DNA of 64,000 bases. Origin: Streptomyces asiaticus (lineage in GTDB: Bacteria > Actinomycetota > Actinomycetes > Streptomycetales > Streptomycetaceae). The DNA lies in the NCBI RefSeq assembly GCF_018138715.1, contig NZ_JAGSHX010000006.1:8556001-8620000 (forward strand), read 5' to 3'. Shown in pieces: positions 38,725 to 47,388 of this stretch; position 1 is the stretch's first letter, and every line of letters starts with the position of its first letter. A program made the translations under genes and the position numbers. The notes under the pieces were generated by a model. It was given only the letters and a program-made list of their open reading frames with translations, was not told the origin of the DNA and did no database searches.

Positions 38725-39423
38725 ATGGCAGCGCAAGGGCGCCGGACACAGCGGCGCAACCAGGTGCTCTCCCGGGAGCAGATCATCGATACCGCCATCG
38801 AGCTGCTCGATACCGGCGGCGAGGGGGCGCTGACCATCCGGGCGCTGACCGAGCGCCTGGCCACCGGGTCCGGGGCGATCTACTACCACGTGGGCAACCG
38901 GGACGAGCTGCTGGATACCGTGACGGAGACCGTCGTCACCGCCGCATGGGCGACCGAGCCCACCCGGGCTCCGGCGACACCCGAGGACGAGATCCGCGTC
39001 GTCGCACTGGCCCTGTTCGATGCGATCGCCGCACACCAGTGGCTCGCCACACGGCTGATCCTCCAGATCATCCGCAACCCGGTGGGCCCGGTCACGGTCG
39101 GGATCTTCGAACGGATCGGTCGGCAGGTGGGCGCCCTGGGCGTGCCGCGAGCCTCCTGGTTCGACGCGACCTCGGCGCTCGTGCACTACATCCTCGGCGC
39201 GGTCAGCCAGAACGCCCACATCGACGGAGACACCTCAGGCGTCGACGCCGACGCGGACCGCGAAGAGTTCTTCGGCGCGGCAGCGGCGGCATGGCAGGAG
39301 CTCGACCCCGAGGACTACCCGTTCATGCACGCCATCATCGGCCAGATGAGTGAGCACGACGACCGCGAGCAGTTCCTCACCGGCATCGCCATCGTCCTCG
39401 ACGGCCTCACCCATCTCCGCTGA
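38725..39423 (+). CDS. TetR family transcriptional regulator
   Basis: A 232-residue protein; helix-turn-helix at LSREQIIDTAIELLDTGGEG and GSGAIYYHVGNRDELL, with a variable ligand domain (TetR_C). It is followed 54 bp later by a flavin monooxygenase that it probably represses, as in many TetR/aromatic hydroxylase pairs. A strong palindromic site lies upstream. Confidence 0.93.
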   Translation: MAAQGRRTQRRNQVLSREQIIDTAIELLDTGGEGALTIRALTERLATGSGAIYYHVGNRDELLDTVTETVVTAAWATEPTRAPATPEDEIRVVALALFDAIAAHQWLATRLILQIIRNPVGPVTVGIFERIGRQVGALGVPRASWFDATSALVHYILGAVSQNAHIDGDTSGVDADADREEFFGAAAAAWQELDPEDYPFMHAIIGQMSEHDDREQFLTGIAIVLDGLTHLR

Positions 39424-39477
39424 CCCACCGAGACAGGTCGGGTTCGCCAAATGACCACGCTGGGAGAGAAATCCCTC

Positions 39478-41001
39478 ATGCATGACGTAGTGATCGCGGG
39501 TGGCGGCCCGGTCGGCCTGTTCCTGGCCGGCGAGCTCGCCCTGTCCGGCTGTTCGGTCCTGGTTCTCGAGCGTGACCAGGAATGGAGCTCGCCGTTGAAG
39601 GCGCTCCCGCTCGGGTTGCGGGGTCTGACCGCTGGTTCGGCCGAGACGTTCTACCGCCGGGGGCTGCTGGAAGCGGTGGCGAAGGCCTCCGGTGTCGACG
39701 CGGAGAAGATCGGCGCGGACCCCGAAGCGATCGAGGCGCCCGCTCCCCGTGGCCTGAGCCATTTCGCGGGCATGACGCTCGACGCGGCCGACATCGAGGC
39801 ATCCACCCTTCCGTTCCGGCTGCCCAGCCCGGCGATGGAGGGCTTTATGACGAGCCTGGACGCGGTCGGCGAAGTGCTGTCCGAGCGGGACGCGGCGCTC
39901 GGTGTGGAGATCGTCCGGGGCGCTCCCGTCACGGCCGTGACGCAGGACGACGCGACCGTGGTGGTGACCGCGGGCGGGTGCGAGTACCGGGCGCGCTGGC
40001 TGGTGGGATGTGACGGCGGGCGCAGCGCGGTACGTGAGCTTGCGGGCTTCGACGTCGTCGGCACCGAGCCGCTGTTCACCGGCTACGTCGCCAAGGTCGC
40101 CTTCGCCGACCCGCGGCAGCTGCCCCTCGGGTTCAACCTGACGCCGAACGGCATGTACCTGCGCACGCCGCTCGAAGGGCACCTGGGCATGATGGACTTC
40201 GACGGCGGCGCCTTCGACCGCTCGCAGCCGCTGACCCGCGACCACCTCCAGACGGTCCTGCGCCGCGTCTCAGGCACCGACGTGGTGCTGGACGAGGTCC
40301 ATCTCGCGTCCAGCTTCACCGACCGCGCGATGCAGGTGACCACGTATCGCAAGGGCCGCGTGCTGCTCGCCGGTGACGCCGCGCACATCCACTCCCCGCT
40401 CGGCGGCCAGGGGCTCAACCTCGGCCTCGGTGACGCCGTCAACCTCGGCTGGAAGCTCGCGGCAACCGTGCGCGGCTCCGCGCCGGACGGCCTGCTCGAC
40501 ACCTACACCAGCGAGCGCCACCCCATCGGCGCCTCGGTGCTCGACTGGTCACGCGCCCAGGTGGCGACCATGAAGCCGGGCCCGAACGCCCCCGCGCTGC
40601 GGCGGCTGGTCCGCGAGCTGATGAGCACCCCCAATGGAACCACCCACGTCTACCGCGAGACATCGGGACTGTTCCACCGCTACGACCTGGGCAGCGAGCA
40701 GCCGCTCGTCGGCCGCACCGCCCCGGACTTCCGCTTCGAGGACGGCACCCGCCTCGGCGACCTGCTGCATCAGGGCCAGGGCGTCGCGCTCGACTTCAGC
40801 ACCGACTGTGCACTCCAGGCCGCGGCCAAGGGGTGGGAGGGCCGGATCCGGTACGCGGCCGGTCCGGTGCGCGACGACCTCGGGCTGAGGGCCGTACTGA
40901 TCCGACCTGACGGCGTCGTGGCCTGGGCGAGTGAGCACACCCCCGACAACCATGCGTTCGAACAGGCCGCCGCCCAGTGGTTCGGCACCCCGGAGAACTA
41001 G
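39478..41001 (+). CDS. FAD-dependent aromatic monooxygenase (PheA/TfdB-like)
   Basis: ATG 39478 chosen because GGGAGAG precedes it at good spacing; ATG 39451 is in frame. The 507-residue flavoprotein has the Rossmann motif AGGGPVGLFLAGELA, the DG motif (CDGGRSAVRELAG), and the GD motif AGDAAHIHSPLGGQGLNLG. A thioredoxin-like C-terminal domain, typical of the aromatic hydroxylases including anthracycline and rifampicin oxygenases, ends the protein. It follows a TetR regulator, which suggests inducible expression by its substrate. Not part of a biosynthetic cluster in this window. Confidence 0.9.
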   Translation: MHDVVIAGGGPVGLFLAGELALSGCSVLVLERDQEWSSPLKALPLGLRGLTAGSAETFYRRGLLEAVAKASGVDAEKIGADPEAIEAPAPRGLSHFAGMTLDAADIEASTLPFRLPSPAMEGFMTSLDAVGEVLSERDAALGVEIVRGAPVTAVTQDDATVVVTAGGCEYRARWLVGCDGGRSAVRELAGFDVVGTEPLFTGYVAKVAFADPRQLPLGFNLTPNGMYLRTPLEGHLGMMDFDGGAFDRSQPLTRDHLQTVLRRVSGTDVVLDEVHLASSFTDRAMQVTTYRKGRVLLAGDAAHIHSPLGGQGLNLGLGDAVNLGWKLAATVRGSAPDGLLDTYTSERHPIGASVLDWSRAQVATMKPGPNAPALRRLVRELMSTPNGTTHVYRETSGLFHRYDLGSEQPLVGRTAPDFRFEDGTRLGDLLHQGQGVALDFSTDCALQAAAKGWEGRIRYAAGPVRDDLGLRAVLIRPDGVVAWASEHTPDNHAFEQAAAQWFGTPEN

Positions 41002-41138
41002 AGCGACTGACCGGCTCCCGTTCCTCATCGCCACAGCGGCTGCGCTCCACCCTCCGGTCTCGCCGTAGCGCGCCCAGCCGAACTCGGTGAGCACCGCCGC
41101 CCCGAACACCAGCCGCGATACCCGACCACCGAAAGGCA

Positions 41139-41618
41139 ACGACCAAGGCCATCGCCGTCGTCGGTGACTCTCGCGTCGATGGAATCGGCTCCACCCCCGG
41201 CGCGGACCGGCGCTGGACCGACCTGCTCGCCGAGCGCCTGGCCGCCCGCGGCGGACAGACGCGCTGCGTGATCAACCAGGACATCGGCGGCAACCGCATG
41301 CCCGCCGATGGCATCGGCACCGCCGCCCTCGCCCGCTTCGACCGCGACATCCTCGCCCCGCCGGGCCTCGGTCACGTGGTGACCGCCGTGGGCAACGACC
41401 TCGTCTTCTCCTTCGCCCCCCACACCGAGGAGACCGCCGGATTCCTCGCGATGTTCCCCGGCGCCACCGTCACCGCGGACGACATCATCGCGGCCCACCT
41501 CCAGTGGGCGGCCCGAGCCCGTGCGCACGGCGCGAAGGCTTATGCCGCGACCATCGCTCCCTACGGCGGCACGGACATGTACTCACCCGAGGGCGACAAG
41601 GCGCGCGAGCACGTCTGA
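41139..41618 (+). pseudogene. Decayed SGNH/GDSL hydrolase fragment
   Basis: A frame open from 41091 reads AVVGDSRVDGIGSTPGADRR, DIGGNRMPADGIGTAALARF and TADDIIAAHLQWAARARAHG, matching the N-terminal two thirds of SGNH hydrolases (GDS nucleophile motif, GGNR block). No start codon is available between the stop at 41088-41090 and the first GTG at 41268, well after the GDS motif, and the frame stops at 41618 before the C-terminal Asp-His motif. Both ends are missing. Confidence 0.75.
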
Positions 41619-41646
41619 TCCCGGCTGGAGTATCAGGCGCCCTGAT

Positions 41647-42876
41647 TCACGCGTCGCTGACCTGCGTGGGCAGATGCGGGGAGCGGAGCACGAGCAGGGT
41701 GATCTCGCTGGGGGCGAAGACGCGGAACGGCGGGCCCCAGAAGCCGGTACCGCGACTGGTGTAGAGGAGGGTGCGGGGGCCGTGGTGGCTGAGGCCGGCG
41801 AGGGCGGGCTGGTCGATGCGGACGAGGTGGTGGAAGGGCCAGATCTGGCCGCCGTGGGTGTGGCCGGAGAGTTGCAGGTCGATGCCGGCGGCTGCTGCCC
41901 GGTCGATGAACTTGGGCTGGTGCGCCAGGAGCAGGACGGGCAGGTCGGGGTCGGCGCCGTTCAGGGCTCCGGCGAGGTGGGCGCGGTGGCCTGCCAGGCC
42001 GGAGGACTCGGCGGTGACGTCGTCCACGCCGGCGACCACGAGGGTGTCGCCTCCGCGTTCGAGCAGCAGGTGGCGGTTGCGCAGCGGCTCCCAGCCCAGC
42101 TCGTCCATCAGGTCGACCCAGCCCTGGGCCTCGCTGTAGTACTCGTGGTTGCCGGTGACGTACACACGGGCCCGGGTGGCCCGCACGGTACCGAGTGGGG
42201 CGGCCTGGGCGCGGCGGCGGTCGGCCGTGCCGTCCGCGATGTCGCCGGTGTGGCAGACCAGGTCGGCTTCCAGAGTGTTCACCGTCTCGCATACCCGCGC
42301 CGACCAGCGAGTGCGAGGGAGCGGGCCGTAGTGGGTGTCGGTGATGAGGGCGACGCGGAGGCCGTCCAACCCGGCACCCAGCCGTGGGAGTTGCACGTCG
42401 AGTCGGCGCACACGTGGCACGCGGCGGGCCTCGGCGTATCCCCAGCCGAGCAGTACGGCGGTTGTGCCGAGGACGGCCCAGGTGACGATGCGGGCCCGGT
42501 CCTGGCTCTCGCCGACGCCGGCCACGGTCAGGGCGAGCCGCAAGAGGACGCCGAGCAGTACGGACCAGGTGAACAGGATCCAGCCGGCGCCCAGCAGGGT
42601 GTCGCCGATGATCGCCGCCCGGTCCTGCTGGCGCCGGCCGTGGCCGCGCATCATCGCGAGCGGCATAACGATGAGGCCGAGGACGAACAGGGCGGTGCCG
42701 GCCAGCGTGACGGGCAGCGGCCAGTGCTGACCGCTGTGCAGGAGCACCCAGCAGGGCACGGCCCACAGCAGGACGGGGGCGATCAGGGGCATGTAGCGCA
42801 TCAGGCGGCGCAGTCGGCTCTGCCGCGGCGCTTGCGCTTCACCCTCGGCGGGCCGGGTGTCGCTGGTGTCGGTCAC
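41647..42876 (-). CDS. Membrane metallophosphoesterase
   Basis: GTG 42876 chosen with GGGAGGGG upstream. The 409-residue protein has four membrane segments in the first 170 residues (YMPLIAPVLLWAVPCWVLL; LPVTLAGTALFVLGLIVMPL; ILFTWSVLLGVLLRLALTV; VTWAVLGTTAVLLGWGYA), then a calcineurin-like domain with ALITDTHYG, HTGDIADG, GNHEYY and LSGHTHGGQ metal ligands. The family includes YkuE-type lipid or nucleotide phosphohydrolases. Active site faces outward by topology inference. Neighbours do not specify a substrate. Confidence 0.9.
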   Translation of the reverse strand: MTDTSDTRPAEGEAQAPRQSRLRRLMRYMPLIAPVLLWAVPCWVLLHSGQHWPLPVTLAGTALFVLGLIVMPLAMMRGHGRRQQDRAAIIGDTLLGAGWILFTWSVLLGVLLRLALTVAGVGESQDRARIVTWAVLGTTAVLLGWGYAEARRVPRVRRLDVQLPRLGAGLDGLRVALITDTHYGPLPRTRWSARVCETVNTLEADLVCHTGDIADGTADRRRAQAAPLGTVRATRARVYVTGNHEYYSEAQGWVDLMDELGWEPLRNRHLLLERGGDTLVVAGVDDVTAESSGLAGHRAHLAGALNGADPDLPVLLLAHQPKFIDRAAAAGIDLQLSGHTHGGQIWPFHHLVRIDQPALAGLSHHGPRTLLYTSRGTGFWGPPFRVFAPSEITLLVLRSPHLPTQVSDA

Positions 42877-43147
42877 GCTTCCCCTCCCTGACCGGGCTGC
42901 CCTCTCGCGCACTGTATCCGGTCGCCTTGGGCCGGCCGGATCCGGTCGCGGGTGTAGAGGTCCCGGTCGGCCAGGTCCAGGCCCTGGCGGTATTCCCCCA
43001 CGGCGCAGCTCCACGTGGTCGGGCGCGGTGGCGGAGTTCCAGGAGTCGTGACAGTGGGCGGCGGCGCCGAAGGATGGTTTCCACGTGCTTCGGCACACCC
43101 ACGCAAATCGTGAATTGCAAGGTCAGTAAGTCGGATAGCCTGGGAAA

Positions 43148-43972
43148 ATGTTGACCGAAGTCACCGCGATCCGGTATGTCACGCCCTTGCGCGAGGGCGG
43201 ATCGCTGCCGGGCATCGTCGAGGCCGACGATCTGGGCACCTATGTCATGAAGTTCACCGGCGCCGGGCAGGGCCGCAAGACCCTTGTCGCCGAGGTCGTC
43301 TGCGGTCAGCTGGGCCGTCGGCTGGGGCTGCGGGTGCCGGATCTGGTGCGGATTCAGTTGGACCCGGTGATCGGTCTGAGCGAACCGGACCAGGAGGTGC
43401 AGGAGCTGCTCAAGGCCAGTGGCGGGCTCAACCTCGGCATGGACTACCTCCCCGGCTCGCTCGGCTTCGATCCGCTCGCCTTCGAGGTGGGTGCGGAGGA
43501 GGCCGGGCGGGTCGTGTGGTTCGACGCGCTCATCGGCAATGTGGACCGCTCCTGGCGCAACCCCAACATGCTGGTCTGGCACGGGCGGCTGTGGCTCATC
43601 GACCACGGCGCCACGATGATCTGGCACCACGGCTGGCGCGGGCTGGACAAGGCCGCCACCAAGCCGTACGACGCCTCCGACCATGTCCTCGCGCCGTTCG
43701 CGCCGGACATCGCCGCGGCCGGCCGGGCGCTCGCGCCGCTGATCACCGAGGAGCTGCTCACCGAGGTGGTGGCGGACGTCCCCGACGAATGGCTGACCGA
43801 CGAGCCGGGCTTCGACGGCCCGGACGCGGTGCGCCGCGCCTATGCCGAGGTGCTGCTGGAGCGGGCGGCCACGGTGGAGCAGAGGATCACGCTCGGGGAG
43901 CGGGCCGGGCAGGAGCCGTCCAAGGCTCCCGAGTGGCTGCGGGTGTGGGTCGACGGAAAGGCGTCGCAGTGA
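43148..43972 (+). CDS. HipA-like kinase family protein
   Basis: A 274-residue protein with the kinase core reduced to essentials: YVMKFTGAGQGRKTLVAEVV at the N-terminus, catalytic loop IGNVDRSWRNPNML and the metal-binding WLIDHGATMIWHHG. It resembles the stand-alone HipA-like proteins commonly paired with a DUF3037 gene. The stop overlaps the next GTG by three bases (GTGA), so the pair is coupled. No antitoxin-like HipB gene (Xre HTH) is beside it, so a toxin role is not supported; a regulatory kinase is possible. Confidence 0.85.
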   Translation: MLTEVTAIRYVTPLREGGSLPGIVEADDLGTYVMKFTGAGQGRKTLVAEVVCGQLGRRLGLRVPDLVRIQLDPVIGLSEPDQEVQELLKASGGLNLGMDYLPGSLGFDPLAFEVGAEEAGRVVWFDALIGNVDRSWRNPNMLVWHGRLWLIDHGATMIWHHGWRGLDKAATKPYDASDHVLAPFAPDIAAAGRALAPLITEELLTEVVADVPDEWLTDEPGFDGPDAVRRAYAEVLLERAATVEQRITLGERAGQEPSKAPEWLRVWVDGKASQ

Positions 43973-44364
43973 GCGGGTTCCACAACGGCCGGGATGTCTT
44001 CGAGTACGCCGTGCTGCGGGTCGTGCCCCGGGTCGAGCGGGGAGAGCAGATCAACGCGGGCGTGGTCGTCTACTGCCGCGCCACGTCCTTCGTGGCGGCC
44101 CGGGTCCATCTGGACGAGGACCGGCTGCGTGCCCTGGACCCCACGGCGGACGTGCCCGCGGTACGGGCCGCGCTGCGCGCGGTGGAGTGTGTCTGCGGCG
44201 GCGGAGAACGGGCCGGTCAGGCGGCCGGGGAGGACGCGGGACGGCGCTTCCGCTGGCTTGTGGCGCCGCGCTCCACGGTCGTCCAGCCGGGGCCGGTGCA
44301 CACGGGTCTGACGGCGGACGCGGAGGCGGAGGTCGAGCGGTTGCTCGAGCTGCTGGTGCGGTGA
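43969..44364 (+). CDS. DUF3037 family protein
   Basis: A 131-residue protein starting at GTG 43969, overlapping the HipA-like stop. The conserved beginning FEYAVLRVVPRVERGEQINA and the ARVHLDEDRLRALDP block mark DUF3037. It is the usual partner of the HipA-like kinase. It may be a specificity or antitoxin-like partner, but this is only from gene pairing. Confidence 0.85.
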   Translation: MSGFHNGRDVFEYAVLRVVPRVERGEQINAGVVVYCRATSFVAARVHLDEDRLRALDPTADVPAVRAALRAVECVCGGGERAGQAAGEDAGRRFRWLVAPRSTVVQPGPVHTGLTADAEAEVERLLELLVR

Positions 44365-44413
44365 CACATCGGCTCAAAGGGCGCGGAGGTGAGCGAGCAC
44401 ATACGGGCGGTCG

Positions 44414-44442
44414 TTGACAGGCGGTGGCGGGCCTCATAGCGT
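44414..44442 (+). promoter_or_regulatory. Sigma70-type promoter for FabG-like operon
   Basis: TTGACA (44414-44419), 17-bp spacer, TAGCGT (44437-44442); 84 bp upstream of the first FabG-like start. Confidence 0.6.
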
Positions 44443-44525
44443 CTCGTGCGCAGGAGAGACTAAGCGGTTGCTCACTCCCGGGGCCGGGACGGTGAGCCGC
44501 CATCGATGCGAGGGAGAACCCGCAT

Positions 44526-45287
44526 ATGTCCACCACCGAGCAGCGCGTTGCCATCGTGACGGGCGCGGCCCGCGGCATCGGCGCGGCGACCGCCGTGCGC
44601 CTGGCCGAGGAGGGCCGCGTCGTCGCCGTGCTCGACCTCGACGAGGGGGCCTGTGCGGCCACCGTGGAGAAGATCACCGAGGCGGGCGGCAAGGCCATCG
44701 CCGTGGGCTGCGATGTGTCGGACGCCGAGCAGGTCGAGGCCGCCGTCGCGCGTGTCGCCGAGGAGCTCGGCGCGCCGACGATCCTGGTCAACAACGCGGG
44801 TGTGCTCCGCGACAATCTGCTGTTCAAGATGAGCGAGTCCGACTGGGACACGGTGCTGAACGTGCATCTGCGGGGCGCGTTCCTGATGACGCGCGCCTGC
44901 CAGAAGCACATGGTGGACGCGGGCTTCGGCCGGATCGTCAACCTCTCCAGCAGCTCGGCGCTGGGCAACCGGGGCCAGGTCAACTACTCCGCGGCCAAGG
45001 CCGGCATGCAGGGCTTCACCAAGACCCTCGCCATCGAGCTCGGCAAGTTCGGCGTCACCGCCAACGCCGTGGCGCCCGGCTTCATCGCCACCGACATGAC
45101 CGCCGCGACCGCCGAGCGCGTCGGCATGGGCTTCGAGGACTTCCAGAAGGCGGCCGCGAGCCAGATCCCGGTGCAGCGCGTCGGGGAGCCCGCCGACATC
45201 GCCAACGCGATCGCCTTCTTCACCGGCGAGGCGGCCGGTTTCGTCTCCGGCCAGGTCCTGTACGTGGCCGGCGGCCCGCTCAACTGA
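44526..45287 (+). CDS. SDR reductase, FabG-like (first of pair)
   Basis: A 253-residue SDR with VTGAARGIGAATAVRLAEEG, NNAGVLRDNLLF, SSSSALGNRGQ, and the YSAAKAGMQGF catalytic Tyr/Lys. Its length, NAVAPGFIATDMTAAT and the final YVAGGPLN resemble 3-oxoacyl-ACP reductases. The next gene is a second SDR 18 bp later, so the two probably form an operon. In Streptomyces such FabG paralogues sit close to ung, as here. Confidence 0.88.
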   Translation: MSTTEQRVAIVTGAARGIGAATAVRLAEEGRVVAVLDLDEGACAATVEKITEAGGKAIAVGCDVSDAEQVEAAVARVAEELGAPTILVNNAGVLRDNLLFKMSESDWDTVLNVHLRGAFLMTRACQKHMVDAGFGRIVNLSSSSALGNRGQVNYSAAKAGMQGFTKTLAIELGKFGVTANAVAPGFIATDMTAATAERVGMGFEDFQKAAASQIPVQRVGEPADIANAIAFFTGEAAGFVSGQVLYVAGGPLN

Positions 45288-45305
45288 TCAGGAGTCACGC
45301 ACCAC

Positions 45306-46067
45306 ATGACCGAGCAGATACCGGACAGCGGCAAGGCCGCGCTCATCACCGGGGCGAGCCGGGGGATCGGCTACGCCATCGCCGAGGCGATGGTGGCCCG
45401 CGGCGACAAGGTGTGCATCACCGGGCGCAACGAGGACGCGCTCAAGGAGGCCGTGGAGCGGCTCGGGGCCGACCGTGCGATCTACGTCGCCGGGAAGGCC
45501 CATGACCAGGCGCACCAGGCGGCCGCCGTCGAGCGGACGATGGAGGCGTTCGGCCGGGTCGACCATCTGGTGAACAACGCCGGAACCAACCCGGTCTACT
45601 CGCCCATCGCCGATCTCGACCTCGATGTGATCCGTAAGGTCTTCGAGACCAATGTCGTCTCGGCGCTGGGCTTCGCCCAGCGGACCTGGAAGGCCTGGCA
45701 GCAGGAGAACGGCGGCACGATCGTCAACATCGCCTCGCTCGCCGGGATGTCGTCCTCGCCGTTCATCGCGGCGTACGGCGTCAGCAAGGCCGCCATGATC
45801 AACCTCACGGTGCAGCTCGCCCAGGAGTTCGCCCCGCGGGTGCGGGTCAACGCCATCTCCCCGGCGGTGGTGAAGACCAAGTTCGCCACCGCCTTGTACG
45901 AGGGGCGGGAGGAGGAGGCCGCCGCGGCCTATCCGCTGAAGCGGCTCGGCGTGCCGGAGGACATCGGGGGCGCGGCCGCGTTCCTCACCTCCGACCAGTC
46001 GGCGTGGGTCACCGGCCAGACGCTCGTGGTGGACGGCGGCATCCTCCTGGGCGCCGGGCTCGGCTGA
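45306..46067 (+). CDS. SDR reductase, FabG-like (second of pair)
   Basis: A 253-residue SDR paralogous to its upstream neighbour: ITGASRGIGYAIAEAMVARG, NNAGTNPVYSP, IVNIASLAGMSS and catalytic YGVSKAAMINL. The final DGGILLGAGLG matches FabG-type reductases. It shares an operon promoter with the first gene. A dedicated lipid or polyketide pathway cannot be inferred from this window. Confidence 0.88.
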   Translation: MTEQIPDSGKAALITGASRGIGYAIAEAMVARGDKVCITGRNEDALKEAVERLGADRAIYVAGKAHDQAHQAAAVERTMEAFGRVDHLVNNAGTNPVYSPIADLDLDVIRKVFETNVVSALGFAQRTWKAWQQENGGTIVNIASLAGMSSSPFIAAYGVSKAAMINLTVQLAQEFAPRVRVNAISPAVVKTKFATALYEGREEEAAAAYPLKRLGVPEDIGGAAAFLTSDQSAWVTGQTLVVDGGILLGAGLG

Positions 46068-46207
46068 CCGGTGCCCGGTCCGGGCCCGCGCCGCCCCTGG
46101 TCCGGCCCCGTGCCGCTGAAGTGGCCCGGGCGGGTGTGAGGCGTTGTCAGTGGCCGCCGGTAGGTTCTGTGCCCGTAGGACGGAAACACCGACCGGAGGT
46201 TGAAGAC

Positions 46208-46888
46208 GTGCCCGATGTGCTGCCCGAGTCCTGGCGCGGGGTCCTCGGCGAGGAGCTGGAGAAGCCCTATTTCAAGGAGCTCACCGAGTTCGTCGAGGAG
46301 GAGCGGGCCAAGGGGCCGGTGTACCCGCCGCGCGAGGAGGTGTTCGCCGCCCTGGAGGCCACGCCGTTCGACCAGGTGAAGGTGCTCGTCCTCGGGCAGG
46401 ACCCGTACCACGGCGAGGGCCAGGGCCACGGACTGTGCTTCTCGGTGCGGCCGGGCGTCAAAACCCCGCCGTCGCTGCGGAACATCTTCAAGGAGATGAA
46501 GGAGGAGCTCGGCCACCCGGTGCCCGACAACGGCTATCTGATGCCCTGGGCGCAGCAGGGCGTGCTGCTGCTCAACGCGGTGCTGACGGTCCGGGGCGGC
46601 GAGGCCAACTCCCACAAGAGCAAGGGATGGGAGAAGTTCACCGACGCGGTGATCCGCGCGGTGGCCGCGCGCCCCGATCCGGCCGTCTTCGTCCTCTGGG
46701 GGAACTACGCCCAGAAGAAGCTGCCGCTGATCGACGCGTCGCGGCACGCGGTGGTGAAGGGGGCGCACCCGTCCCCGCTGTCGGCGAAGAAGTTCTTCGG
46801 GTCGCGCCCCTTCAGCCAGATCGACGAGGCGGTCAAGGCCCAGGGGCACGCCCCGATCGACTGGCGGATCCCGGATCTCGGCGCCTGA
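46208..46888 (+). CDS. ung: Uracil-DNA glycosylase, family 1
   Basis: GTG 46208 is preceded by GGAGG at eight bases, although the frame is open further upstream. The 226-residue enzyme has the catalytic water-activating loop VLGQDPYHGEGQGHGLCFSV, PPSLRNIFKEMKEELG, VLLLNAVLTVR, and the HPSPLS minor-groove loop. It removes uracil from DNA in base excision repair. The stop nearly abuts the convergent DUF3224 gene (6-bp gap). Confidence 0.96.
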   Translation: MPDVLPESWRGVLGEELEKPYFKELTEFVEEERAKGPVYPPREEVFAALEATPFDQVKVLVLGQDPYHGEGQGHGLCFSVRPGVKTPPSLRNIFKEMKEELGHPVPDNGYLMPWAQQGVLLLNAVLTVRGGEANSHKSKGWEKFTDAVIRAVAARPDPAVFVLWGNYAQKKLPLIDASRHAVVKGAHPSPLSAKKFFGSRPFSQIDEAVKAQGHAPIDWRIPDLGA

Positions 46889-46894
46889 CCGGGG

Positions 46895-47299
46895 CTAGAG
46901 CGCGTAGTCGAAGCTGTAGGGGATCTCGGACTCCCCCTGGACGGCGGAGAAGGTGCCCGATCCGGTGAGCCCGGTCAGCTCGCCGGTGCCGGATCCGGGC
47001 ACCACCTCGAAGGCGCAGTGGACGGTGGCGTCCTCGCCCCAGCTGGCGTGCTGCACCACGACGAAGCTGCCCGCGCGCCCGTCGAGGGTGCCGGTCAGCA
47101 GCTCGTAGCCGCAGCAGACGCCGGTCTTGTCGGGCAGATAGGTGATGGCGTACTGGCAGCTGGTCCGCGGTGCCTCGATACCGCCCGAGAAGGCGTTCGT
47201 GACCACGGCCCGCGCCAGCTTGGCGCCGCCCTCGGTCTCCTCGAGGGCCGTCTCCTGCCAGTCGGCGTAGGTGAAGTGGCCGGTGGTGTGCGTGGTCAT
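46895..47299 (-). CDS. DUF3224 family protein
   Basis: A 134-residue protein; ATG 47299 chosen with AAAGGA upstream. The DUF3224 domain covers the length: HFTYADWQETALEETEGGAK, GIEAPRTSCQYAITYLPDKTG, SFVVVQHASW, and ELTGLTGSGTFSAVQGE. Structures show an antiparallel beta barrel of unknown function. It diverges from a WYL regulator over 89 bp containing a perfect operator palindrome. Confidence 0.88.
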   Translation of the reverse strand: MTTHTTGHFTYADWQETALEETEGGAKLARAVVTNAFSGGIEAPRTSCQYAITYLPDKTGVCCGYELLTGTLDGRAGSFVVVQHASWGEDATVHCAFEVVPGSGTGELTGLTGSGTFSAVQGESEIPYSFDYAL

Positions 47300-47346
47300 G
47301 GTGGTGGGTCCTTTCCGGGGCCGGGATCGGCTGTGAACGTCACTCT

Positions 47347-47385
47347 GGCCGCCGTACCTGACATCTTCTGTCAGGTACGGCGGCC
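47347..47385. promoter_or_regulatory. Perfect 39-bp palindromic operator between DUF3224 and WYL genes
   Basis: Arms GGCCGCCGTACCTGACA (47347-47363) and its exact complement (47369-47385) around TCTTC. It ends three bases before the ATG of the WYL regulator and lies 48 bp upstream of the DUF3224 start, so it could control both genes. Confidence 0.8.
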
Positions 47386-47388
47386 ACA

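Noticed and set aside
43148..43972. Classical HipBA toxin-antitoxin locus
   Set aside because: No Xre-type HipB gene is adjacent; only DUF3037 is present, so the toxin label is not supported.
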